This document shows, piece by piece, positions 34,061-42,142 of a DNA stretch of 45,558 nt. A program made the position numbers and the translations under genes. The number at the start of each line of letters is the position of its first letter. The stretch's first letter is position 1. The notes beneath the pieces were generated by a model. It was given only the letters and a program-made list of their open reading frames with translations, was not told the DNA's origin and searched no databases. Source of the stretch: Acuticoccus sp039189655 (GTDB taxonomy: Bacteria > Pseudomonadota > Alphaproteobacteria > Rhizobiales > Amorphaceae); NCBI GenBank assembly GCA_039189655.1, contig JBCCYN010000015.1, forward strand, positions 1-45,558, read 5' to 3'.

Positions 34061-34453
34061 ATGGCCCGCATCTCCGACAAGCACTACGCGCTTGGAAAGA
34101 AGAACCCGAATTTACCGTTCCATCCCGCCGTGCGTGCGGGTGACTACATCTTTGTGTCGGGTCAGGTGTCGAAAGATGAGAACGGCAACATGATGGTTGG
34201 ATCCATCGAAACTGAGACAGCGGGGACCATCGAGGCGATCCAGCGCATTATCGCAGAGGAGGGCGCAACGCTGAAGGATGTCGTACGTGTTTGCACCTAC
34301 CTGGAAGACACCCGTGATTTTGGACGTTACAATGCTGTCTTCAAGAAATACTTTGACGGTTGTGTCATCGCACGAACAACTGTGGAGGCGAGCGCCGTCA
34401 TCACCACACGCATAGAAATGGATGCGATTGTCTACAAGCCTCTCGCCGCCTAG
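34061..34453 (+). CDS. RidA-family (YjgF/YER057c/UK114) protein
   Basis: Protein of 130 residues that starts at an ATG with GGAG upstream, 13 bases after the propeller gene. Arg105 in VIARTTVEASAV is the conserved carboxylate-binding Arg of RidA deaminases. AGDYIFVSGQV and DVVRVCTYLEDTRDFGRYN fit the family. RidA enzymes hydrolyse reactive enamines/imines to ketoacids and ammonia. In a pyridine-ring catabolic operon this activity would suit nitrogen release after ring opening; that link is inference. Confidence 0.92.
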   Translation: MARISDKHYALGKKNPNLPFHPAVRAGDYIFVSGQVSKDENGNMMVGSIETETAGTIEAIQRIIAEEGATLKDVVRVCTYLEDTRDFGRYNAVFKKYFDGCVIARTTVEASAVITTRIEMDAIVYKPLAA

Positions 34454-34465
34454 TAGGGACCAGAA

Positions 34466-35065
34466 ATGCTCAAGCTCCTGGGACGTAAAACGTCCGGCAA
34501 CGTACAAAAAATCATCTTTCTCCTTGAGGAAGCGGGGATCGAATATGAAAGGGAGGATTACGGGCGGCAGTTTGAAAACACCCAGACGCCAGAATATTTG
34601 GTCCTCAATCCAACCGCGAAGGTTCCGACCCTGAAAGACGGCGATGTTACCATTTGGGAAAGCCACAGCATCTTGCGATATCTCGCCGAAACAAAAGCGC
34701 CTTTGTTGACCGGCATTGACGCCGCAGAGCGATCGGAGGTGGAGCGGTGGATGGATTTTCTGCTTGCGACCATCAACTCCGGCTATGTGACCGCGTTTAA
34801 AGGGGCCAAGCTTGATCCAGCTGAACGCCCTGCCGGCTTCGATGCTGAAGTCGCCGGCCTTCATGCTGGAATGGCCATCATATCCAACCATCTGGACGGG
34901 AAGGACACGGTCGCCCTCGGGAAACTCACCATCGCCGACATCGCGCTTGCACCGATCATGGGCCGGTGCCTGAACTTCCCTTTGGAGCGCCCCGCAATGC
35001 CGGGCCTGGAAGCGTGGTTTGCCAAGATTGCTGAGCGGCCAGCTTTCAAGGCGGCAACGACGTGA
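34466..35065 (+). CDS. Glutathione S-transferase family protein
   Basis: Protein of 199 residues. The N-terminal thioredoxin-like half (MLKLLGRKTSGNVQKIIFLL, NPTAKVPTLKDGDVTIWESH with the Val-Pro cis loop and Glu-Ser glutathione contact) is followed by an all-helical C-terminal half (LGKLTIADIALAPIMGR). The Ser or Asn near residue 10-12 may be catalytic. Members next to ring-cleavage dioxygenases can be isomerases that act on maleyl-type products. AGGGACC precedes the ATG, 12 bases after the RidA gene. The substrate is unknown. Confidence 0.88.
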   Translation: MLKLLGRKTSGNVQKIIFLLEEAGIEYEREDYGRQFENTQTPEYLVLNPTAKVPTLKDGDVTIWESHSILRYLAETKAPLLTGIDAAERSEVERWMDFLLATINSGYVTAFKGAKLDPAERPAGFDAEVAGLHAGMAIISNHLDGKDTVALGKLTIADIALAPIMGRCLNFPLERPAMPGLEAWFAKIAERPAFKAATT

Positions 35066-35096
35066 CCCGCCCGCAGCCCTGCGTTGTGGGAGACTG

Positions 35097-35960
35097 ATGC
35101 GCGTCGCCGTCATCGGTATGGGGTCCATGGGTCCCGGTATGGCCGCCCGGATCGCGCGCGGCGGCCACACCGTGACGGGGAATGACATCTCGCCCGAAGC
35201 CATGGAACGGGCAAAGGCTCTCCTACCTATGGTGAGCGGCGCGCTTGACGCATTGGGCGTACAGGATAACGGGCAAGGGGTTCGTTTTACCGACAACTTG
35301 GAAGACGCTGTTTCGGGGGCAAACCTTGTCATTGAGAACGTACCTGAAAGTATTGAGGTCAAAGCAGCGCTCTACAACAAGCTCGATTTATTGATTCCGC
35401 CCGAAACGATCATCGCCACCGATACCTCAGGCATACCGATAACGATGCTGCAAGAGCACATCTCCCACCCGGGGCGATTTGTGGGGATGCATTGGTCGAA
35501 CCCGCCACACATCATTCCAATGATTGAAGTCATCTCGGGTGCGCACACGGCGGAGGAAACCGGGGATGCAATCCGAGCTTTGATTCGCGGGCTCGGCCTA
35601 TTACCAGTCACCGTCAAGCGCGACGTTCCCGGTTTCGTAGAAAACAGAGTCCTTTACGCGCTTTTGCGAGAATGCGTTGATCTTGTGGAGACGGGCGTCA
35701 TTGATGCTGAGGACCTCGACACATGTGTCTCCTGGGGGATCGGCTACAAGTTGTCCGTCGTCGGTCCGATGCGCCTCCTCGACATGGCCGGTCTCGACAT
35801 CTATCAGTCGGTCGCCTCGTTCCTGAACGCAGAGCTCTCGGCTCGCACCAACGTTTCATCCATGGTCACCGGGGCGACAGAGAACGGTCGACTTGGAATG
35901 AAATCGGGCGGGGGGTTGTTTGACTATACTGAAGAAGATCTCTCACGTCTTCCTCGATAG
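35097..35960 (+). CDS. 5-formyl-3-hydroxy-2-methylpyridine-4-carboxylate 5-dehydrogenase, ends at in-frame TAG
   Basis: NAD-dependent enzyme of the 3-hydroxyacyl-CoA dehydrogenase fold, 287 residues. VIGMGSMGPGMAARIARGG binds NAD. MHWSNPPHIIPMIEV holds His132 and Glu144 at the spacing of the catalytic pair. DVPGFVENRVLYALLRE and VSWGIGYKLSVVGPMRLLDM match, from memory, the M. loti enzyme that turns the 5-formyl compound into 3-hydroxy-2-methylpyridine-4,5-dicarboxylate. The frame stops at TAG 35958-35960, but the same frame goes on as RAAKLIAVRKILEAKA to TGA at 36009-36011. That looks like the normal C-terminal helix, so the gene is probably nonsense-truncated or read through. GGGAG precedes the ATG. 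Confidence 0.87.
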   Translation: MRVAVIGMGSMGPGMAARIARGGHTVTGNDISPEAMERAKALLPMVSGALDALGVQDNGQGVRFTDNLEDAVSGANLVIENVPESIEVKAALYNKLDLLIPPETIIATDTSGIPITMLQEHISHPGRFVGMHWSNPPHIIPMIEVISGAHTAEETGDAIRALIRGLGLLPVTVKRDVPGFVENRVLYALLRECVDLVETGVIDAEDLDTCVSWGIGYKLSVVGPMRLLDMAGLDIYQSVASFLNAELSARTNVSSMVTGATENGRLGMKSGGGLFDYTEEDLSRLPR

Positions 35961-36221
35961 CGTGCAGCCAAGCTAATTGCAGTTCGCAAAATACTAGAAG
36001 CGAAAGCATGAACGTCGGCGCCAAACCCGCTAAGATCGAAGTTGGGCCATGGCAGAGCTGGTGACGGTTCCGGGCATTGCGGATGCGGTTATGCGCTACG
36101 GGCGGCTACTCTCACCGAACGTTTGCGCAAGTCTGCGCCTGAAGTCTTATAAAGTATTGTTACAGTATAAATCCGCCGAAGCGAAGCTTGGCTGGGTTCG
36201 CTTATGACGCGCGATCGCGCC
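35961..36221. other. Intergenic region with possible 52-residue ORF
   Basis: The first 51 bases are the apparent lost tail of the preceding dehydrogenase. A frame at 36049-36207 (MAELVTVPGIADAVMRYG onward) starts at an ATG without a clear ribosome site and resembles no family known to me; it may be a degraded gene piece. An AT-rich stretch follows at about 36150-36175. Confidence 0.4.
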
Positions 36222-36686
36222 TTAGTCTGCGGTGCATGTAACCTGGTCCACTGCGTTGCGGCAGGTCAGTCGTTGTTGGGTGGGGAGAGCACCGGAGCGG
36301 ATGGTCAACGGAAGGCGCACCGTTTCGCCTCCGACGGTGCAGAAAATAGTTTCAACGGGCATCCGCTCGTTGGCATCGTTCAGGCGGTTAAGCACGCCTG
36401 TGCCAGCCTCGTGCCACAGGCGAAAAGTCAGCGTATGCCCAGTAGGGATTGTGCCCAGATCTTCAGAAAACCAATGGGCGAGTGCCGCAGAACACGACAG
36501 AGGCCCGTCGGTGAGGTTCTTTATCACAATGTCGAGGGGGGCAGTCCCCTCGGTGCCGCTAACCACGTCCGCATAGGGCAGTTTTGGCGCTCCGTCTGCA
36601 TAGGCCATCGCAGGAAACAAAGCGGAGATTATGGCGGCGCAACGCAACGCCGAACGACAAAAAGGGAGACTAAAGCCGTGAAACAC
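36222..36686 (-). CDS. Putative secreted protein of unknown function
   Basis: Protein of 154 residues with an apparent signal peptide ending near FPAMAYA, followed by a mature part with four Cys (LSCSAALAHWFSE, IFCTVGG, RLTCRN, QVTCTAD), consistent with periplasmic disulfides. No family is recognised. The start is a GTG at 36686 that would overlap the divergent BMP gene start by 9 bases; a TTG at 36647 would avoid the overlap and still leave the signal peptide. If real, the ABC operon promoter must lie inside this gene. Confidence 0.55.
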   Translation of the reverse strand: MFHGFSLPFCRSALRCAAIISALFPAMAYADGAPKLPYADVVSGTEGTAPLDIVIKNLTDGPLSCSAALAHWFSEDLGTIPTGHTLTFRLWHEAGTGVLNRLNDANERMPVETIFCTVGGETVRLPLTIRSGALPTQQRLTCRNAVDQVTCTAD

Positions 36687-37694
36687 CTCATTACCTCGCT
36701 ATCGCTGGCGGTGCTGATCGCCGCGCCGGGGGCCCTAGCACAGGACATTGATACCATCGCGGTCCTGACCCCTGAACAGGGCACCGACTACGGTTGGAAC
36801 CAGCAGGGTGTCGATGCCGCAAAAGCTGCCGCGCAAGCCGCCGGGCTCGAAATCATCGTCGCAGAGGGTCTTGGCTATGGGGATGTGCGCGCTCCCATGC
36901 GTGAGCTTGCCGCGGACGGCGCTGATCTTCTGATTGCCCATGCCTCCGGCTACAACACCGCGGGTCCAGAAATTGCCGAAGAAACCGGCGTTCCCGTTGC
37001 TATAGTGGACAGCCCCGACAAGCTGAAGCCCGGCCTCATCGCTGACTATACGCTTTCGGGTCACGAAGGGGCCTATCTTGCTGGTCGCCTCGCCGCGAAG
37101 AAGACGCGAACGGGTACGGTGGGCATTGTGGTTTCCGGCGAACCGCCCTCGTGGAACTCCCAGTCAGCAGGCTTTGCGGAAGGTGTACGCGCTGAAAATC
37201 CTGACGTGAACGTCCTTTATGCGGTGATCGGTCCGGCGGCTTACTCCGATGCGGCCGGTGGCAACCGCGTTACGACATCCGTCATTGCGGCTGGCGCCGA
37301 TATCATCTTTGGGCAAGGCAACGGCTCAAGCTTTGGGATGCTCCAGGCCGTGGAGACGAATAAAGCAACCGATGGGGAAAAGGTTCTGTTTATCGATGTA
37401 ATCGGTGACAAGTCGTCCTTGGACAAAGGTCATATCCTCACCTCGGTAATCTGGGATATGACACCGGTCTATTCTGCGATGATCGAAGATCTGAAAGACG
37501 GTAGCTTTGGTAAGGAGAGCTACGCCATCAGCCTTGCCGACGACAGCGTGAAGCTTCTAAAGACCGCACAAGTCGACGATGCGATGTGGGACGACGTCAT
37601 GGGACTCCGTCAGCAGATCCTTGACGGAGCTATTACGGTTGAGCCGATTTTCGACGCGGAAAAGGTACGCGCCCTCGTCACGCTTACCGAGTAG
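36678..37694 (+). CDS. BMP-family ABC transporter substrate-binding protein
   Basis: Periplasmic binding protein of 338 residues with a signal peptide (LAVLIAAPGALA then QDID). There is no lipobox Cys, so it should be a soluble periplasmic protein. IAVLTPEQGTDYGWNQQGVD is the BMP/PnrA-family start, and GSSFGMLQAVE, VIWDMTPVYSAMIEDL and MWDDVMGLRQQ fit. Characterised BMP proteins bind nucleosides or similar heterocycles, and the B6 catabolic genes downstream suggest a pyridoxine-type ligand; this is inference. The GTG at 36678 has GGGAG upstream. It is followed by a full ABC set. Confidence 0.9.
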   Translation: MKHLITSLSLAVLIAAPGALAQDIDTIAVLTPEQGTDYGWNQQGVDAAKAAAQAAGLEIIVAEGLGYGDVRAPMRELAADGADLLIAHASGYNTAGPEIAEETGVPVAIVDSPDKLKPGLIADYTLSGHEGAYLAGRLAAKKTRTGTVGIVVSGEPPSWNSQSAGFAEGVRAENPDVNVLYAVIGPAAYSDAAGGNRVTTSVIAAGADIIFGQGNGSSFGMLQAVETNKATDGEKVLFIDVIGDKSSLDKGHILTSVIWDMTPVYSAMIEDLKDGSFGKESYAISLADDSVKLLKTAQVDDAMWDDVMGLRQQILDGAITVEPIFDAEKVRALVTLTE

Positions 37695-37713
37695 AGCGGC
37701 GGCTTTGACAGCC

Positions 37714-39279
37714 ATGGCGACGACAACGGCCGCAGTTGGCCTGGTCGATGTGACGAAGCGATTTCCAGGTGTGCTCGCCGTAGACCGGGTGACGTTGGAC
37801 TTCGCCGCTGGCGAAGTCCATGCGCTTCTCGGCGAAAACGGTGCGGGGAAGTCGACCATCGTCGCCATGCTGTCGGGTCTCCAGCAGCCGGACGGCGGTA
37901 GTCTGAGCCTTGCCGGAGACAAGGTGCGGTTGGGGTCTCCAACCGAAAGTCTGAGAGCAGGCATCAGCACCGTCTTCCAGCACGATATGCTCGTGCCAAC
38001 GCTTTCAGTATTCGAGAACTTGATACTTGGCGAACCGTGGTGGCGTCACCCAGACCGCGCTGGGGTCGAGGCGCGGCTTGCGGATCTATCGCGTGATTTT
38101 GGGCTCGACGTGCCGCTGGATGCCAATGCGATCGGCTTGTCTTTAGGTGAGCGGCAGCAGATCGAAATCGCGCGGGCTTTACTGCGCGATAGCCGAGTCC
38201 TTATCTTGGACGAACCAACATCCATGCTGACGCCGCAAGGCGTGGAAGAGTTAGGGGCGCGAATGCGCGCCCTTGCTGCACGGGGCCTCGCGGTCATTTT
38301 CATTACGCACAAGCTCGGTGAGGCATATCGCTTTGGCGACCGCATCAGTGTGATGAAGCAGGGGCGGCTTGCGGGTTCCATCGCGCCGGAAGTCTTACGC
38401 CAGAAGGACGAAGCATCGGCGATCGATGAGATGGTTCATCTCATGTTCGGCGCTGACGACCGTGCGGCCGCCCCAAAGGTGCGTGGGGCGACACCGGACG
38501 GCCCGGTTCGGCTCGCTGCGTCGAGGCTCTGTGTCAACGAAGCATCTGACGCCATTGCGGTTTCCGACGTGTCGTTCGAGGTGCGGGCGGGGGAAGTATT
38601 CGGTGTGGCCGGTATCGACGGCAACGGGCAAAAACAACTGGCCGAGGTACTTGCGGGCCAACGCCAAGCAAGTTCCGGAACGGTGATGCTCCACGATCGA
38701 GACGTTACCAATGAGAGTGTGGGGCGCCGCCGGGCATTGGGTCTCCGCTATCTCACCGACGACCGGCTGGCGGAAGGGAGCGTCGGTTCTTTCCCCGTAG
38801 CGGACAATACTGTGTTGAAGGAAATTGGTGCTGCACCGTTTTTTACCGGTGGGTTTGAGCGACGCCAGACCATTGCGGAACACGCGCGCCAACTCATCGC
38901 GCGTTTTCAAGTGCGGACGCCAAGCGAAACGACGCCTATTGGTCGGCTGTCCGGGGGAAACATCCAAAAGGTGTTGCTTGGTCGTGAGTTGTCTGGCGAC
39001 GCAGGCGTTGTGATCTTCAACAAGCCCACTTATGGCCTCGACTTACAAAACATTGCGGCTTCGCGGGAGCGGATTGCTGCGATTGCGGCTGAGGGGATCG
39101 CAGTGCTCCTCATTTCGACCGACCTTGATGAACTCATCGAGCTGTGCAGTCGTATTGCTGTTCTCGACCGTGGGCAAATCGCTGGAATTGTCGACAATGA
39201 CCCCGCAGCCCACGCAGCGATGCGTCAGACCATCGGCCGGCTTATGGTCGGCGAACGCCTTGTGGACGAAGCCGCGTGA
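37714..39279 (+). CDS. ABC transporter ATP-binding protein (two-domain, sugar/nucleoside type)
   Basis: Energising ATPase of 521 residues with two nucleotide-binding domains. Domain 1 is canonical: LLGENGAGKST Walker A, LSLGERQQIEIARAL signature and VLILDEPTSML Walker B. Domain 2 is degenerate: GIDGNGQKQ in place of Walker A, an intact LSGGNIQKVLLGREL signature, and VVIFNKPTYGLDL in place of the Asp-Glu of Walker B. One degenerate site is usual for this family, but the Asn-Lys replacement is unusual. The ATG at 37714 lies 20 bases after the binding-protein stop. It partners with the two permeases that follow. Confidence 0.92.
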   Translation: MATTTAAVGLVDVTKRFPGVLAVDRVTLDFAAGEVHALLGENGAGKSTIVAMLSGLQQPDGGSLSLAGDKVRLGSPTESLRAGISTVFQHDMLVPTLSVFENLILGEPWWRHPDRAGVEARLADLSRDFGLDVPLDANAIGLSLGERQQIEIARALLRDSRVLILDEPTSMLTPQGVEELGARMRALAARGLAVIFITHKLGEAYRFGDRISVMKQGRLAGSIAPEVLRQKDEASAIDEMVHLMFGADDRAAAPKVRGATPDGPVRLAASRLCVNEASDAIAVSDVSFEVRAGEVFGVAGIDGNGQKQLAEVLAGQRQASSGTVMLHDRDVTNESVGRRRALGLRYLTDDRLAEGSVGSFPVADNTVLKEIGAAPFFTGGFERRQTIAEHARQLIARFQVRTPSETTPIGRLSGGNIQKVLLGRELSGDAGVVIFNKPTYGLDLQNIAASRERIAAIAAEGIAVLLISTDLDELIELCSRIAVLDRGQIAGIVDNDPAAHAAMRQTIGRLMVGERLVDEAA

Positions 39280-40358
39280 GCCTCGTCGAAGCGGCCGACG
39301 GCGCGGTCAAAGCTCCCCAAGACCGCCCGTCCGCGGCATGGCGGAGCTCCCTCCTCACTACACTCGGACCCATCGCAGCGGCGTTTATAGCATCAGGGCT
39401 TGTTCTTCTCGCGGTCGGTGAAAACCCAATTACTTACTATTCCTACGTTTTTGGCCGCGGGCTTTTTTCTAGTCTTGGCCTCGAGCAGACCCTTACCCGA
39501 ATGGCGCCACTGCTCTTCTTGGCGGCTGGGTTGATCGTTGCCTTCCGTGCAGGGATCTGGAACCTCGGCGTTGATGGCCAGTTTTTGCTTGGCGCGGTGG
39601 CGGCAGCAGCTCTTGCGCCTGTCCTCGTGGGGACAATGGCGCCGTGGCTTGTCCTGCTACTTGGCTTTCTGCTTGCCGGTGTCGTGGCGGCGGTCTGGTC
39701 GATGGTACCGGCGCTACTGAGGGCGTATCAGGGTGTTAACGAGATCATCACCACGTTGATGATGACCTTTCTCGGCGTCTCCCTTGCCAACGCTCTCGTC
39801 AAGCTCGTGTTCCTCGATCCGGAGACGACAGTCCCGCAAACACGCACCCTTCCCGTTGCCGACCGGCTGCCTCGGCTCGTGGACACCACCATATCATCCG
39901 GGCTCCTTTGGGCGCTCGCCGCGGTCCTTCTGACCCACGTCGTGATGACGCGAACGGCGTTCGGACTGCGGTTGCGCACCGTGGGCGCCAACCCCTATGC
40001 GGCCGCCCACGCGGGGCTTCCGGTGGGGTTGTTGACCGTTGTGGTCTTTGCCATTTCTGCGGGGTTTGCCGGACTTGCGGGTGCATCGGAAATTCTTGGG
40101 GTCAATGGAAACGTCCGTTCGGACTGGAACCCGGCCTACGGTCTCACCGTCATTCCGTTGGTGTTTCTCGCCCGTTTCCACGGCGTTGGCTCGATCGTCC
40201 TTATCTTCTTTTACTCCGCGCTCCTCATCGGATCGGAGAGCGCTGCCCGGCGGTTGGGCGTTCCGCAAGATTTCAATTTGGTCCTAGTGTCAGCCCTCCT
40301 CATCTTCCTCGCTCTTGCCGAATGGTTCGACCACCGGCGCAAGACAAAGGGGCGTTGA
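39276..40358 (+). CDS. ABC transporter permease 1 (BPD_transp_2 type)
   Basis: Inner-membrane permease of 360 residues with about nine hydrophobic helices, including APLLFLAAGLIVAFRAGIWN and the family motif NLGVDGQFLLGAVAA. RTVGANPYAAAHAGLPVGLL and GFAGLAGASEIL are the cytoplasmic coupling-helix region that meets the ATPase. The GTG at 39276 overlaps the ATPase stop by 4 bases. It pairs with the second permease to form the channel of the BMP-type importer. Confidence 0.92.
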   Translation: MSLVEAADGAVKAPQDRPSAAWRSSLLTTLGPIAAAFIASGLVLLAVGENPITYYSYVFGRGLFSSLGLEQTLTRMAPLLFLAAGLIVAFRAGIWNLGVDGQFLLGAVAAAALAPVLVGTMAPWLVLLLGFLLAGVVAAVWSMVPALLRAYQGVNEIITTLMMTFLGVSLANALVKLVFLDPETTVPQTRTLPVADRLPRLVDTTISSGLLWALAAVLLTHVVMTRTAFGLRLRTVGANPYAAAHAGLPVGLLTVVVFAISAGFAGLAGASEILGVNGNVRSDWNPAYGLTVIPLVFLARFHGVGSIVLIFFYSALLIGSESAARRLGVPQDFNLVLVSALLIFLALAEWFDHRRKTKGR

Positions 40359-40360
40359 CG

Positions 40361-41296
40361 GTGGAGGGCCTTCTCACTGCAGTCTTCATGTCATCGCTTC
40401 TCACTGGCGCGATCGTGGCCGGTGTGCCGCTGCTCCTTGCGGGTCTCGGCGAGCAAATGTCGGAAAAGGCGGGAGTCCTTAACATCGGCATTGAAGGCAT
40501 GATGATTTTTGGCGCGTACGTCGCGTTTTATACTGCTTGGTCAAGTGAATCCCTCTGGCTCGGCTTTGTGGGAGGAATAGCTGGCGGAATGGTTGTTGCC
40601 GCGTTGATGGCACTCCTTTGCGTGCGGCTCGGTCTCAATCAGATCGTGATCGGTATTGCGCTTACTCTGGGCGCCGAGGGCCTCACGGCGCTTCTCCACC
40701 ATTTCCAGTTCTCCCGCACCTACCCCCGGCTTCCCGCTCCGGAACGGTTGGACGTTCCAGGTCTTTCCGACATCCCCGTGGTGGGCGCATCCCTCTTTTC
40801 TCGGCATCCGGTGGTCTATATCGCGCTCTTGATGGTGTTCGTTCTCGCGTTTGCCTATCGTCGGACAAATCTTGGCCTCACGCTTCGGGCCGCAGGGGAG
40901 AAACCAGCGGCCCTTGATGTGGCGGGTGGTTCGGTTGTGGGTCTTCGCGTCGCGGCTGTCCTCTTCACCGGCGCCATGGCGGGATTGGGTGGTGCCTACC
41001 TTGCCAATGTCGCCGCCGGCATATTCATTCCGTACATGACAGGGGGGGCTGGGTTCATCGGGATCGTCCTTGCCATGCTCGCGCGCGGTCGACCCATTTG
41101 GGTGCTAATTGGCGCACTGATTTTTGGCGCGGCGCTTTCGTTGACCACAGCGCTACAGGTGGCGGGATCTAACATTCCGACCGACGTTATTCAGATGCTG
41201 CCTTTCGCGGCCGTGATGGTCGTACTCGTCATCTATGGTCGCCGCGCACAACTGCCTGCTGCGCTTGGCTTCAGCTACGAACGGGGGGCGCGCTAG
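40361..41296 (+). CDS. ABC transporter permease 2 (BPD_transp_2 type)
   Basis: Inner-membrane permease of 311 residues. VPLLLAGLGEQMSEKAG and LNIGIEGMMIFGAYVAFY are the family signature for the second permease of nucleoside-type BMP systems. RAAGEKPAALDVAGGSVVGL is the coupling region. I chose the GTG at 40361, with AAGGGG about 8 bases upstream; a TTG at 40355 overlapping the permease 1 stop is also possible. The longer open frame upstream lies under permease 1 and is not coding. Confidence 0.9.
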   Translation: MEGLLTAVFMSSLLTGAIVAGVPLLLAGLGEQMSEKAGVLNIGIEGMMIFGAYVAFYTAWSSESLWLGFVGGIAGGMVVAALMALLCVRLGLNQIVIGIALTLGAEGLTALLHHFQFSRTYPRLPAPERLDVPGLSDIPVVGASLFSRHPVVYIALLMVFVLAFAYRRTNLGLTLRAAGEKPAALDVAGGSVVGLRVAAVLFTGAMAGLGGAYLANVAAGIFIPYMTGGAGFIGIVLAMLARGRPIWVLIGALIFGAALSLTTALQVAGSNIPTDVIQMLPFAAVMVVLVIYGRRAQLPAALGFSYERGAR

Positions 41297-41325
41297 ACTG
41301 CGCCGCAAAGATAGGGGGAACACCA

Positions 41326-42132
41326 ATGGCCGACACAAAAGTATACCTACTCGATGGTGGTACGCTGGTGCTCGACGGCTTCCACATCTGGTGGAACAAG
41401 GGCCCCGGCGGCGAAGTTCGCTTTCCCGTTTACTCTGTCCTCATCGAGCATGACGAAGGGCGGTTTTTGATCGATACCGGGTACGACTACGATCATGTCA
41501 TGAAAGTGCTTCCCTTCGAAAAACCTCTGCAGACGGAACAGCAAACGATCCCCGGCGCGCTCAAGCTCTTGGGTCTAGAACCCAAGGACATCGGCGTCGT
41601 CTTCAACAGTCATTTCCATTTCGACCATGTGGGCGGCAACAGATTCTTTCCCCACGCCAAAAAAATCTGCCACAAGGACGAGATTTCCCAATCGGCCAAA
41701 CCGCAACCCTTCGAGGTTCTTGGGTACTCGGATATGACGTTCTCCGCCGAAGCGGCGGCAGCACGCGGCATGGCGGACCAGCTTGCCGATGGACAGACCG
41801 CCGAGAACACCAAGTACGAAACCATCGAGGGCGACGTGGAGCTTGCCAAGGGCGTCAAGCTGATCTTCACGCCCGGCCATGCCATTGGCCACTATTCGTT
41901 GTTTGTGGAGTTGGCCAACAGAAAGCCGATGCTTCTCACCCTCGATGCGGCCTACACGCGCAAGAGTTATGAGAACCACATTAATGCGGGGTTCCACATT
42001 GACCCCATCGCAGGTGTGGAATCCATGAAAAAACTCAAGAAAATAGAAGAAGAAACTGGTGCGGAAGTCTTCTTCTCCCATGATGCGGAAAGTTTCACCA
42101 ACTATCGCACCGGCGTGAACGCGTATAGCTAA
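41326..42132 (+). CDS. 4-pyridoxolactonase
   Basis: Zinc hydrolase of the metallo-beta-lactamase fold that opens 4-pyridoxolactone to 4-pyridoxate. The 268-residue length equals that of the M. loti enzyme as I recall it. All seven metal ligands are present at the same numbers: His96, His98, Asp100 and His101 in SHFHFDHVGG, His185 in TPGHAIGHYS, Asp207 in TLDAAYT and His252 in FSHDAES. VYLLDGGTLVLDGFHIWWNK at the start is diagnostic. AGGGGGAAC precedes the ATG. It begins the second block of B6 genes, 29 bases after the ABC importer. Confidence 0.95.
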   Translation: MADTKVYLLDGGTLVLDGFHIWWNKGPGGEVRFPVYSVLIEHDEGRFLIDTGYDYDHVMKVLPFEKPLQTEQQTIPGALKLLGLEPKDIGVVFNSHFHFDHVGGNRFFPHAKKICHKDEISQSAKPQPFEVLGYSDMTFSAEAAAARGMADQLADGQTAENTKYETIEGDVELAKGVKLIFTPGHAIGHYSLFVELANRKPMLLTLDAAYTRKSYENHINAGFHIDPIAGVESMKKLKKIEEETGAEVFFSHDAESFTNYRTGVNAYS

Positions 42133-42142
42133 GGAGGGCGCC

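Noticed and set aside
39908..40360. Long N-terminal extension of permease 2
   Set aside because: It overlaps permease 1 in another frame and is not membrane-like; the GTG at 40361 gives the usual family length.
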